A DNA stretch of 64,000 bases from Salegentibacter mishustinae (GTDB lineage Bacteria > Bacteroidota > Bacteroidia > Flavobacteriales > Flavobacteriaceae): positions 744,001 through 808,000 of the forward strand of contig NZ_LLKN01000002.1 of assembly GCF_002900095.1 (NCBI RefSeq). Direction: 5' to 3'. Positions 18,167 through 27,349 of this stretch are shown here, piece after piece; within the stretch, counting starts at the first letter, position 1, and each line of letters begins with the position of its first letter. The notes beneath the pieces are model-generated. The model was given only the letters and a program-made list of their open reading frames with translations, was not told the origin of the DNA and ran no database searches. A program made the position numbers and the translations under genes.

Positions 18167-20698
18167 ATGAGGAAATTATTACTCCTGGCCCTGTTTTTAA
18201 CATCGGCTACAATTTTTGCTCAAGGAACTATTACCGGAAAGGTGATCGATTCCGAAATGGATGGTCCCCTCCCGGGTGCTAATGTTAAGGTGAAAGGCAC
18301 ATCCAATGGTACTATGACCGATTTTGATGGTAACTTTAGTCTGGATGTAGATGCAGCAAGAGGTTCTATCGAGATTAGTTTTGTAGGTTACAAGACTAAA
18401 GAGGTTCAGTTTTCAGTAAATGGTTCAACAGATTTGGGTAGTATAACCCTGGCTCCTGATGCAGGGGCATTAGATGAGGTGGTTGTTACAAGTTTCTCTC
18501 TTGCGATAGATCGTAAGACTCCTGTGGCTGTTTCTACTATTAGTGCTGCTGAAATTGAAACCAAAATAGGAAACCAGGAATTCCCTGAGGTTCTTAAATC
18601 TACCCCAGGAGTTTATGCTAACAAAGCCGGAGGTGGTTTTGGAGACGCAGAACTTAGAATGAGAGGTTTTGAAGGTCAAAACATTGCTGTATTGATTAAT
18701 GGTGTTCCGGTAAACGATATGGAAAATGGTCGTGTGTACTGGAGTAACTGGGCTGGTCTTTCAGATGTTACTAAAACTATGCAAACACAAAGAGGGCTTG
18801 GTGCATCTAAAGTAGCTGTGCCTTCTATTGCAGGTACTGTAAACATTGTAACTAAATCTACTGACGCAGAAAAAGGTGGAAACGTTTTTGCTGCAACTGG
18901 TAACGATGGTTATACTAAGTTTGGAACTACCGTTTCTACTGGTATGAATGAAAATGGTCTTGCCGCTACTGTTTCTGCCTCAAGAACTGCTGGTAATGGG
19001 TATGTAGACGGAACTGAATTTGTTGGTTACAACTACTTCGTAAATATTGCTAAAGAACTTAACGAAGATCATACTTTATCTTTTACTGCTTTTGGTGCTC
19101 CCCAAAGACACGGGCAGCGTCAAAACAGACACCTTATTGAGACTTACCGTGAAAGTGAGAGCGGTATTCGTTTCAATGGTGATTGGGGTTATATGAATGG
19201 GCAGGTAACCCATATTGAAGATAACTTTTATCATAAACCTCAATTGTCTCTAAACCACTATTGGGATATTAGTGATAGAACCTTGCTTTCTACAGCTGTA
19301 TACGCTTCGTTTTCTAGCGGAGGTGGAGGCGGATGGGCCGGAGAAAATAAGTTCGGTCTTAATTCAAAATACAGAGACGGAGCTTTACAACCGGTAAACC
19401 TTGATCTTATTGTTGATGAAAACGTAGCTCTTGGAGCAGAGGGTTCAGAAACTATTTTGAGAGCCTCAAGAAACGACCATAACTGGTACGGAGCACTTTC
19501 TACTTTATCTACAGATATAAATGAAAATATCGAATTACTTGCAGGTTTAGATTTAAGGTATTACGAAGGAAAGCATTATCAGGAAGTAACAGATCTTTTA
19601 GGTGGTCAGTACTGGTTTGATGATTCTGATGTTAACAATCCGGTAAACCTTGCGCAGGTTGGGGATAAAATTAGCTATAACAATGATGGGATCGTATTAT
19701 GGGAAGGCGGATTTCTTCAGGCTGAATATTCTAAAAATGATTTAGATGCCTTTATTTCTGTTGCTGCTTCAAATACTTCTTATAAGCGAATTGACTATTT
19801 CAATTATACCGATAATGACCCACTACAGGAAACCGATTTTATAAATTTCTTCGGTTACCAGGTAAAAGGTGGGGCTAACTATAACTTTACAAGAAGTAGC
19901 GGTGTATTTGCAAACATAGGTTACTTTGAAAGAGCACCTTTCTTTGATGCGGTATTCCTTAACTTCCAAAACGACATTAACGCTGATGCTCCAAATCAAA
20001 AGATTTTTAGTGCCGAGGTGGGTTATACTTTTAGAACCGATAAGTGGAGAGCTAATGTAAACGCTTACAGAACACAGTGGAACGACAAATCTGAAAACTA
20101 TAGTTATAACAATCCTGATGGATCATTAGGTGTAGCTAATATTCTTGGGGTGAACGCACTTCACCAGGGTATTGAAGTAGATTTTGAATACCGCCCATTT
20201 GATGAGCTTAGCATTACTGGATTCGCTTCTCTTGGAGATTGGATGTGGAGTGATGATGTAACTGGAGTTCAGATTTTTGATGAGGAACAAAACCTTATTG
20301 ATGAAATTAACCTTTATATAGAAGATACTAAGGTTGGAGGTTCTCCTCAAACTACTGCTGGTTTAGGTGTAGATTATGAATTCCTTCAGGATATGAGATT
20401 TAGAGCTAACTATAACTTCTTCGGAGACTTCTATTCAGACTTTGATCCTGTAAGCAGAACAAATCCTGATACTCCTGAGGTATGGAAACTACCTGATTTT
20501 GGAACTGTAGATGTAGGGCTTACCTACGATTTCCCTGTAGCTGGTTTTGACGCTGTGCTTAATGCCAACGTTTATAACGTGACTAACACAAGTTATATTG
20601 CTAATGCGCAAAATGGACTTGGAAACGATGCACGTACAGCACTTGTGTGGTACGGATTCGGTAGAACATATTCTGTAGGAGCAAAATTTAATTTCTAA
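18167..20698 (+). CDS. TonB-dependent receptor 1 (CarboxypepD_reg-like domain, plug, barrel)
   Basis: This 843-residue outer-membrane receptor has a signal peptide (1-18, TIFAQG), an N-terminal carboxypeptidase-regulatory-like beta domain (20-105, with GPLPGANVKVKGTSNGT and DFDGNFSL), a TonB plug (about 115-235, with INGVPVNDMENG and YWSNWAGLSDV) and a long barrel that ends in the terminal Phe of VGAKFNF. Such receptors import large ligands with TonB energy. Its signal peptide and plug are nearly the same as those of the receptor at 24431, so the two are paralogues. A repeat lipoprotein gene starts 9 bp downstream in the place where SusD would normally be. The substrate is inferred only from the neighbouring nucleases. 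Confidence 0.93.
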   Translation: MRKLLLLALFLTSATIFAQGTITGKVIDSEMDGPLPGANVKVKGTSNGTMTDFDGNFSLDVDAARGSIEISFVGYKTKEVQFSVNGSTDLGSITLAPDAGALDEVVVTSFSLAIDRKTPVAVSTISAAEIETKIGNQEFPEVLKSTPGVYANKAGGGFGDAELRMRGFEGQNIAVLINGVPVNDMENGRVYWSNWAGLSDVTKTMQTQRGLGASKVAVPSIAGTVNIVTKSTDAEKGGNVFAATGNDGYTKFGTTVSTGMNENGLAATVSASRTAGNGYVDGTEFVGYNYFVNIAKELNEDHTLSFTAFGAPQRHGQRQNRHLIETYRESESGIRFNGDWGYMNGQVTHIEDNFYHKPQLSLNHYWDISDRTLLSTAVYASFSSGGGGGWAGENKFGLNSKYRDGALQPVNLDLIVDENVALGAEGSETILRASRNDHNWYGALSTLSTDINENIELLAGLDLRYYEGKHYQEVTDLLGGQYWFDDSDVNNPVNLAQVGDKISYNNDGIVLWEGGFLQAEYSKNDLDAFISVAASNTSYKRIDYFNYTDNDPLQETDFINFFGYQVKGGANYNFTRSSGVFANIGYFERAPFFDAVFLNFQNDINADAPNQKIFSAEVGYTFRTDKWRANVNAYRTQWNDKSENYSYNNPDGSLGVANILGVNALHQGIEVDFEYRPFDELSITGFASLGDWMWSDDVTGVQIFDEEQNLIDEINLYIEDTKVGGSPQTTAGLGVDYEFLQDMRFRANYNFFGDFYSDFDPVSRTNPDTPEVWKLPDFGTVDVGLTYDFPVAGFDAVLNANVYNVTNTSYIANAQNGLGNDARTALVWYGFGRTYSVGAKFNF

Positions 20699-20707
20699 AA
20701 AATAAAA

Positions 20708-22426
20708 ATGAAAAAGTCTTTTAACCTTTTAATGATGTTATTGGGGCTGGTTATAGTAAGTTGTAACCCCATGGATGACATCCACGACGAAATTGACGCC
20801 GAGTTAGATAATCAACTTGCAGTAGCTGAAGCTGATTATGTATTAACTGAAGATGATTACGAAGAATTAGGGCAGAGCTTTCCTAACTTTGGATCAGTTG
20901 AGGATGCAAGAACTTTAGTTCCTGCTCTTTTATCTGATCTTTACCCAACTTACGGAGCGGGATCTATAATTAATGTTGAATTTGATTTGTACGATCCTCT
21001 TTCAATTGAAGATTATACAGTATCTGGTTCAGATTATGAGTTAATTGATTTAGATACAGATTATTTCAGTGGAAATGGTGAAATCACCGACTTTCTGGAA
21101 GCTAAATATCCTCAAATGGAGGAAGGTGATTACGTAAACTTGACTTACGACATTCTTGCAGAAGAAATAGCATACACTTTAGATGCTGATGATTTTGACG
21201 TTATAGGTGAAGAGCTTGCAGCTGTATATCCAGATCCGGCTTCTAGTGCTGCTCAGTATAGCAACTTTGATAGAAGAGACGATAGAGACCAATATTGGAG
21301 TAATGATATGATCGTTGAAGCTCTTGGAGCTGTTATTTCTGAACAATTTGGAGATGTTGCAGGACAAAAATATAATGTAAGCTATGCTATTTACGATGGT
21401 AATTCAGGTACGGAAAGTATGACTGTTCAATTTGACGGAAACACTTATGTTGCTGTTGGAGGTATGGCTTATGATTTCTCTGATGAAGATTATGACAATG
21501 TAGGAGATGAGTTTGCAACTGATTATCCTGGCCCTGCCGGAAACGCTGCCCAGTTTGGAAGCTTTGACGTAAGAGAAAGTAGTGATAATTACTGGAGTGA
21601 AGCTATGATCCTTGAGGCTATCAACTTTACGCTTATGGAAGCTTATCCAAATGCAGCAGAAGGAGACCAGTTTGTTGTTTCTTACGCTATATATAGTGGT
21701 TCTGTTTCTACACAGGTTACTAATGTAATTCTTAGCGGAGGAGAATATGTTATAGACGATAATGCATCTGTTTCTACTATTGAAGAAACTACAGTATACG
21801 CTTATACCAATGGAAACTGGAATCAGCCGTATTCACTTCCTGAAGATTCTTATACCGAAGAATTTGGTCAACGTTTTGGTAATTTTGGTGATGAGGAAGA
21901 AGCACTTACTAAAATTGCTATTTTCCTTGGAAGAGAATTTCCTTATGCTTCAGAAGGTGAGTATAAAGCAGTAGCTTACCAATTTTATAATGGTGATGAA
22001 ACTGTTACTGAATACGCAAATTTTGTTTTCGAAAGTGGTAACTGGAATGCAATCCAATCGGTAGTTTCAGAAACTTTACAGTTCGGTTACGAAGATGGAA
22101 TGTGGATTCCTGACAATACTATTAACTATATGCTTTCTGGAGACGACTATTCTATTATTGCTGATGCATTAGCCGGTAATGATGAGTTGTCAACACAGGT
22201 GGCTAGTATGGATAGATATTCTAACTTCGACCGTCGTCCGGGAGCAAGCGCTTACTGGGATGACGATGCCATACTTTTAGCTATGCAATCTTTATTAAAC
22301 GAAATTGCGGCTAATGCAGAAGAAGGGCAAAAGTATACACTTACTTTCGATATTTATAATGGTTCAAACACTACAGAAAGCCTAAGCCTTATTAAAGAAG
22401 GTGGTGAGTGGGTAGTTAATGAATAG
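20708..22426 (+). CDS. Acidic repeat lipoprotein, probable surface partner of TonB receptor 1
   Basis: The 572-residue protein begins with a lipoprotein signal (lipobox VIVSC, Cys19). I do not recognise a named domain. The mature part is very acidic and built from about five diverged repeats of 70-100 residues. Each has an opening DDYxxIGxxF-like segment, often an FDxR followed by YWSxxMIxxA helix, then AxEGxxYxVxYxIYxG and a closing beta hairpin (GGEYV, GGEWVV). Copies 2, 3 and 5 are the clearest (about 155-245, 255-350 and 470-572). It is 9 bp after receptor 1 and ends at a terminator. A ligand-binding lipoprotein role like that of SusD is inferred from position only. Confidence 0.75.
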   Translation: MKKSFNLLMMLLGLVIVSCNPMDDIHDEIDAELDNQLAVAEADYVLTEDDYEELGQSFPNFGSVEDARTLVPALLSDLYPTYGAGSIINVEFDLYDPLSIEDYTVSGSDYELIDLDTDYFSGNGEITDFLEAKYPQMEEGDYVNLTYDILAEEIAYTLDADDFDVIGEELAAVYPDPASSAAQYSNFDRRDDRDQYWSNDMIVEALGAVISEQFGDVAGQKYNVSYAIYDGNSGTESMTVQFDGNTYVAVGGMAYDFSDEDYDNVGDEFATDYPGPAGNAAQFGSFDVRESSDNYWSEAMILEAINFTLMEAYPNAAEGDQFVVSYAIYSGSVSTQVTNVILSGGEYVIDDNASVSTIEETTVYAYTNGNWNQPYSLPEDSYTEEFGQRFGNFGDEEEALTKIAIFLGREFPYASEGEYKAVAYQFYNGDETVTEYANFVFESGNWNAIQSVVSETLQFGYEDGMWIPDNTINYMLSGDDYSIIADALAGNDELSTQVASMDRYSNFDRRPGASAYWDDDAILLAMQSLLNEIAANAEEGQKYTLTFDIYNGSNTTESLSLIKEGGEWVVNE

Positions 22427-22446
22427 AATTATAGAATTGTTTTATT

Positions 22447-22485
22447 AAAAACCTCCTGTCTCCTATGATAGGAGGTTTTTAGTTT
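22447..22485 (+). terminator. Rho-independent terminator after receptor 1 and its lipoprotein
   Basis: The 11-bp stem aaaaacctcct (22447-22457) pairs with aggaggttttt (22470-22480), and more Ts follow. It separates the receptor-lipoprotein unit from the endonuclease gene. A -7-like box, gatatttg at 22501-22508, then precedes the endonuclease start at 22526. Confidence 0.85.
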
Positions 22486-22525
22486 TTTATTTAAAAGTTA
22501 GATATTTGTAAACCAAAACATAGCT

Positions 22526-24163
22526 ATGAAAAAATTGTATTACCTGTTCTTGTTTATATTGATTGCAGCCTGTTCTTCTGAAGATGATGGCGCAAGCGAA
22601 CCTAAAGAGCCACAGGAAGAAAAAAATCCGGTTGCCGTTGCCGATGAGATTGCGGCAAGCGAAAATGAAGAGCTAACCTTTAATAGGGCCCTTCTTTTGG
22701 ATAATGATGATTTAATTGAAAATGCAATCCTGGTAGATATAGATTCTGAAACCGCAGAAGGTGGCTCTATAGATGATAATAGAAATAGTACATTTACATA
22801 CAACCCTCCTGCAAATTTTACAGGGAATGACACCTTTTCTTACACTATTTGTATTCCTGGAGATTTAGACCGTTGTGCTAGTGCACAGGTAACTGTTGTG
22901 GTTGGAGATGCCGGTTCGCCTGTTGCGGTAAACGATACTTATACGATGGAAGAAGGAAGCTCTTACACCATTCAAAATCATTTAGATAATGATGAGGTGA
23001 TAGACAATGCTGTAGTAACCGAAGTTGTGAGTAATTCTGGTAATGCTAGCGTAGTTTTGGAAGAAGATGGTAAAATAACCTACACCCCTAACGAATCCTT
23101 TTCGGGCGAAGACAGTTTTACCTATACGCTGTGTGATGATGATGAAACCCCAAGTTGTTCTACTGCTACTATTAATATGTTAGTAGAAGATACAGGTTCA
23201 CCTTTTGCCCAAAATGACCTGGTAATTGTAGAAGAGGGGGTATCAGAAAAAATTATTAGTAACCTTTTAGATAACGATGAATTAACCGATGATGCGACAA
23301 TAACCAGTATTGACGCTTCTTCCAGTAATGCTACTATAAACCTAAATGATGACGGTAGCATTTCCTATATGCCACAAGCAGGTTTTACAGGAGAAGATAC
23401 TTTTACTTATACCATTTGCGACGACGATGCTGAAGCTACTTGTTCTACAGCTACTGTAGCGGTGAATGTTGTAGCAACCGTTAGTTTTGATATTCCTATT
23501 GATCTTAAAGCATATTATCAGGATGCAACTTTTACTACTGATCCTCAACTTTTATATGCCGAACTTTCGACTTTTACCAATGCTCAACATACCAATAGGC
23601 TTGAGTATGTACAAAGACACGACTATTTGTATGATGCTGATGCTGCACTAAACGATGAAAGTATGGTAGTGCTTGTATATTCTGGTGAATTAAGACCAGA
23701 TGATCAATATCAAATTGGTGATTTAGATGGAGATGAAAGTTTTAATACCGAACACATTTATCCTCAATCGAGGTTAGATACAGAGGAATCTGTAAGTGAT
23801 TTGCATCTTTTAAGAGTAGCCGATGTTGATGTAAACGAACTAAGATTAAACTTTCCATTTACCGATGGCAACGGGGAATATAAGCTTGTTGACGATAGTA
23901 AATGGTTTCCGGGAGATGAATGGAAAGGCGATGTTGCGAGGATGGTGATGTATGTAAACCTTAGTTATGGCGATGATTTCGATGAAGTTGGAAGCCTGGA
24001 ACTTTTTCTTAAATGGAACAGGGAAGATCCCGTTTCTGCTTTCGAATTACAACGAAATAATGTTATAGAAAGTGTTCAGGGTAATCGTAATCCGTTTATT
24101 GATAATCCATACCTCGCAACCTTGTTATGGGGAGGAGAGGCAGCTGAAAATACCTGGGATTAG
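22526..24163 (+). CDS. Surface lipoprotein endonuclease I with three Ig-like/cadherin-like repeats
   Basis: The 545-residue protein has a lipoprotein signal (lipobox LIAAC, Cys16), an acidic spacer, three tandem beta-sandwich repeats (about 34-128, 129-230 and 231-322, each with LLDNDxL and FTGxDTFxYTIC-like motifs), and an endonuclease I domain (about 335-540). The beta-beta-alpha-metal active site is seen in FNTEHIYPQS (His410), DLHLLRVADVDVNE and GDVARMVMYV, and WNREDPVSAFE and QGNRNPFID follow. The family cuts double- and single-stranded nucleic acid without much sequence preference. The lipid anchor suggests it digests DNA or RNA outside the cell. It lies between two TonB receptor genes and has its own terminator. 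Confidence 0.92.
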   Translation: MKKLYYLFLFILIAACSSEDDGASEPKEPQEEKNPVAVADEIAASENEELTFNRALLLDNDDLIENAILVDIDSETAEGGSIDDNRNSTFTYNPPANFTGNDTFSYTICIPGDLDRCASAQVTVVVGDAGSPVAVNDTYTMEEGSSYTIQNHLDNDEVIDNAVVTEVVSNSGNASVVLEEDGKITYTPNESFSGEDSFTYTLCDDDETPSCSTATINMLVEDTGSPFAQNDLVIVEEGVSEKIISNLLDNDELTDDATITSIDASSSNATINLNDDGSISYMPQAGFTGEDTFTYTICDDDAEATCSTATVAVNVVATVSFDIPIDLKAYYQDATFTTDPQLLYAELSTFTNAQHTNRLEYVQRHDYLYDADAALNDESMVVLVYSGELRPDDQYQIGDLDGDESFNTEHIYPQSRLDTEESVSDLHLLRVADVDVNELRLNFPFTDGNGEYKLVDDSKWFPGDEWKGDVARMVMYVNLSYGDDFDEVGSLELFLKWNREDPVSAFELQRNNVIESVQGNRNPFIDNPYLATLLWGGEAAENTWD

Positions 24164-24184
24164 ATAAAAATTCTATATTTCTAT

Positions 24185-24217
24185 AAAACCAGCCTCTTTT
24201 TGGCTGGTTTTTTTATT
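24185..24217 (+). terminator. Rho-independent terminator of the endonuclease I gene
   Basis: The stem aaaccagcc (24186-24194) pairs with ggctggttt (24202-24210), followed by a run of Ts. Confidence 0.85.
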
Positions 24218-24329
24218 TCGTAATGTTAGAATTTTTTAACAAAATCATGTGAGCTTCCCCAATGCTTCAACTTCTTTATTTGCTGGTATCTTATTTTGTG
24301 AAAGCTAATTGTAATTAGTTGGCATAATG

Positions 24330-24350
24330 GTTAAAGTTAAAAATCTTAAC
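24330..24350 (+). promoter_or_regulatory. GTTAA...TTAAC inverted-repeat element, copy 2
   Basis: GTTAA (24330-24334) and TTAAC (24346-24350) flank an 11-nt centre, and the 21 bp match copy 1 at 19 positions. The distance to the receptor ATG (80 nt) and the downstream leader, with ttcttttgca at about 24383-24392 and aatttaaactcaaa at about 24396-24409, are also conserved with copy 1. Confidence 0.5.
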
Positions 24351-24430
24351 ACTCAGATAAACTTAATAATCTGGAAATAGAGTTCTTTTGCAAAGAATTT
24401 AAACTCAAACAAACAACTTAAAAGAAAAAA

Positions 24431-27178
24431 ATGAGGAAATTATTAGCATTAGCTATGTTCTTAACATCAGCTACAATTTTTGCTCAAGGAACTCTTACTG
24501 GAACAGTATTAGATTCTGAAATGAACGGTCCGCTTCCGGGTGCAACCGTTATGGTGGTAGGTACCAATAATGGTACTACTACAGATTTTGACGGTAATTT
24601 TTCCCTGGATGTAAAATCTGCTTCAGGTAGAATTAGCATAACTTTCATTGGGTATGAAAGAAAAACGATCAAATTTGATGTTGCAAATGGTGCTACACAG
24701 GATTTAGGTACTATTGCTTTAGGAGTAGATGCAGATGCCTTAGCCGAGGTGGTAATTACAGGTATTGCCGATCTAGCTAAAGATCGTGAAACTCCGGTTG
24801 CTGTTTCAACTATTAGAGCAGCAGAAATTCAAGAAAAATTAGGTTCTCAGGAATTTCCTGAAATTCTAAACAACACGCCTTCTATTTATGCTACAAAACA
24901 AGGTGGTGGATTTGGAGATGCCCGTATTAACATTCGTGGTTTTGATACTAACAACTCTGCCGTGATGATTAATGGTGTTCCAATTAACGATATGGAAAAC
25001 GGAGCTGTTTACTGGAGTAACTGGGCTGGTCTTAGTGATGTAGCTTCTGCCATTCAGGTTCAGAGAGGATTAGGTTCTTCTAAATTAGCGGTGTCTTCTG
25101 TAGGTGGAACAATAAACGTTATTACAAGAGCAGCAGATAGAGCTGAAGGAGGTTTTGTTACTGCTATGACAGGTAATGATTCTTACCTTAAAACTGTTGC
25201 TTCTTACAATACCGGACTTATGGAAAGTGGTTTTTCTACAACAGTATTGTTGAGCCAGACTCAGGGAGATGGTTATATAGACGGAACGGAATTTCAGGGG
25301 TACAACTACTATTTAGGTTTTGGATACAGACCTAATGATACACACGATTTTCAATTCACGGTAACCGGTGCACCACAGTGGCACAACCAACGTAGTAGAA
25401 GTAGTTCTATTGACACTTATCAACGTTATAGTGATAATGATGATCCTAATATAAAATATAACGAAGAATGGGGTTATTTGAATGGTGAAGCATATTCGTT
25501 TAGAAGAAACTTCTACCATAAACCAATTATGTCTTTAAACTGGGATTTTGATATTAATTCTAAAACGCAACTTTCTACTTCTGCTTATGCATCTTTTGGA
25601 CGTGGTGGCGGAACCGGAGAGATTGGTACTATTAACGGGAGAAGACAATTTGCTCTTCCAAGAACTAATGATGGCCTAATTAGAGTAGACGATATTTTTG
25701 CTTACAATAGTGGGCAGCCAGTACCAGATTTTGGTAATGAAGCAAATCCTGAAGGGCAGAGAACTTTAACCGATGGTATTTACCTAAACCAGGGGAATAA
25801 TGATCGTTCTTCAGCCAATGGTATTACCAGAAGAGCTTCAATTAACTCTCATAACTGGTTTGGAGTATTATCTAATCTTAGCAATCAATTAACCGACGAA
25901 CTTACTTTAGATGTTGGTATTGACTTAAGAACGTATAAAGGAATTCATTATAGAAGAGTAAATGATCTTCTTGGAGGAGATGCTTATCTGCAAACCGACA
26001 ATGACAATAACGTTCCAAACCCGGTACTACGTGAAACTTATGATGCAGATCCTAATTTTTGGGTATTCTCTGATATTGATTCAGAAGAAAAGATCGATTA
26101 TTACAACGATGGTTTAGTAAGATGGGCCGGTACTTTTGGACAGTTAGAATATAACAATGAGGTTATTTCAGCATTTGTTCAGGGATCTATCTCAAATCAA
26201 GGCTTTAAGAGAGTTGAATACTTTGGAGAACTTGAAGGAAACCAGGAAACAGATTGGGAAAACATTATTGGTGGAAACATTAAAGGTGGTCTTAACTGGA
26301 ATATAGACGAAATGCATAATATATATGCAAACGCAGGTTATTATTCTAAACAGCCTCTTTTTGATGCCGTTTATATTAACTTTGGAAATAACTTAAACCC
26401 AGATCTTCAAAATGAACAGGTAATTGGTACTGAGATCGGGTATGGATTTAGATCTAGTTTCTTTAGTGCAAACGTAAACTTATATCGAACTTCCTGGGCA
26501 GATAGATTTGAAAGTGATGGAGCGGTATTTAATGCAGAGACTCCTCAGGAAATTAGAGGTACTGCTAACCTTTACGGAATCACGCAGGTACACACCGGTC
26601 TTGAAATTGATTTCACCGGAAGAATATCCGATAAATTAGGATTCAACGGAATGATGTCTATAGGAAACTGGGAGTATGATGGAGACGTAGAAGCAACTTA
26701 TTTCGATAACGATCAAAGCCCGATCTTAGACGAGAATGGTAATCCACAAACGGCTACTTTAGCTTTAGATGGTGTGAAAGTTGGAGATGCTCCGCAGTTT
26801 ACCGCTAGTATTGGTGCAGATTACGAAATAATAGAAGGGCTTGGAGTTGATGCTAACTATAGATATGTTGATAATCTTTATGCTGATTTTGATGCAACAG
26901 ATGCATTAGGTGAAGAAAACTTTGAGGCGTTAAAATTACCTTCTTTTGGATTGGTTGATGCCGGAGCTTCGTTTAGATTACCAATTGGTAAAAACAACAA
27001 TAATCTTAACTTTAGAGTTAATGTAAATAACGTGTTTGATACTATGTATATTTCTGAAGCAGATACCAATCTTTTAGCTGGTGCTGGAGATGAAACTTAC
27101 GATGGCGTTAACGTTAATAACAGAGTGTATTTTGGTTTCGGAAGAACCTGGAATGCAGGAGTGACTTTTAATTTCTAA
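24431..27178 (+). CDS. TonB-dependent receptor 2, paralogue of receptor 1
   Basis: The 915-residue receptor has the same order as receptor 1: signal peptide (1-18), carboxypeptidase-regulatory-like domain (20-105), plug (about 120-240, INGVPINDMENG and YWSNWAGLSDV) and barrel ending VTFNF. It is about 70 residues longer, mainly in barrel loops rich in Asn and Asp. The first 18 residues differ from receptor 1 by only two. It is transcribed alone and closed by a strong terminator, with no lipoprotein partner directly after it. The exported endonuclease gene just upstream suggests a shared role in nucleic-acid use, which is inference. Confidence 0.93.
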   Translation: MRKLLALAMFLTSATIFAQGTLTGTVLDSEMNGPLPGATVMVVGTNNGTTTDFDGNFSLDVKSASGRISITFIGYERKTIKFDVANGATQDLGTIALGVDADALAEVVITGIADLAKDRETPVAVSTIRAAEIQEKLGSQEFPEILNNTPSIYATKQGGGFGDARINIRGFDTNNSAVMINGVPINDMENGAVYWSNWAGLSDVASAIQVQRGLGSSKLAVSSVGGTINVITRAADRAEGGFVTAMTGNDSYLKTVASYNTGLMESGFSTTVLLSQTQGDGYIDGTEFQGYNYYLGFGYRPNDTHDFQFTVTGAPQWHNQRSRSSSIDTYQRYSDNDDPNIKYNEEWGYLNGEAYSFRRNFYHKPIMSLNWDFDINSKTQLSTSAYASFGRGGGTGEIGTINGRRQFALPRTNDGLIRVDDIFAYNSGQPVPDFGNEANPEGQRTLTDGIYLNQGNNDRSSANGITRRASINSHNWFGVLSNLSNQLTDELTLDVGIDLRTYKGIHYRRVNDLLGGDAYLQTDNDNNVPNPVLRETYDADPNFWVFSDIDSEEKIDYYNDGLVRWAGTFGQLEYNNEVISAFVQGSISNQGFKRVEYFGELEGNQETDWENIIGGNIKGGLNWNIDEMHNIYANAGYYSKQPLFDAVYINFGNNLNPDLQNEQVIGTEIGYGFRSSFFSANVNLYRTSWADRFESDGAVFNAETPQEIRGTANLYGITQVHTGLEIDFTGRISDKLGFNGMMSIGNWEYDGDVEATYFDNDQSPILDENGNPQTATLALDGVKVGDAPQFTASIGADYEIIEGLGVDANYRYVDNLYADFDATDALGEENFEALKLPSFGLVDAGASFRLPIGKNNNNLNFRVNVNNVFDTMYISEADTNLLAGAGDETYDGVNVNNRVYFGFGRTWNAGVTFNF

Positions 27179-27204
27179 GCAAAAGAGATTAATTCTTAAT
27201 ATAA

Positions 27205-27236
27205 AAAACCACCCCAACTCGGGGTGGTTTTTTTGT
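27205..27236 (+). terminator. Rho-independent terminator of TonB receptor 2
   Basis: The 9-bp stem aaccacccc (27207-27215) and ggggtggtt (27221-27229) with a 5-nt loop is followed by a T tract. Confidence 0.88.
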
Positions 27237-27349
27237 TTTAAACTATTGAGAACGAAAATCTATGAACTTTGTCAATAGGGGATAATATTTATTGTATAAA
27301 GACTTATGAGAACGTATTGAAAAATTTAATTTGAAAATAATAAATTAAA

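Noticed and set aside
22620-23480. Periodic repeats that looked like a possible CRISPR or tandem array
   Set aside because: The repetition is at protein level (Ig-like domains of about 100 residues). The DNA copies are diverged and there are no spacers.
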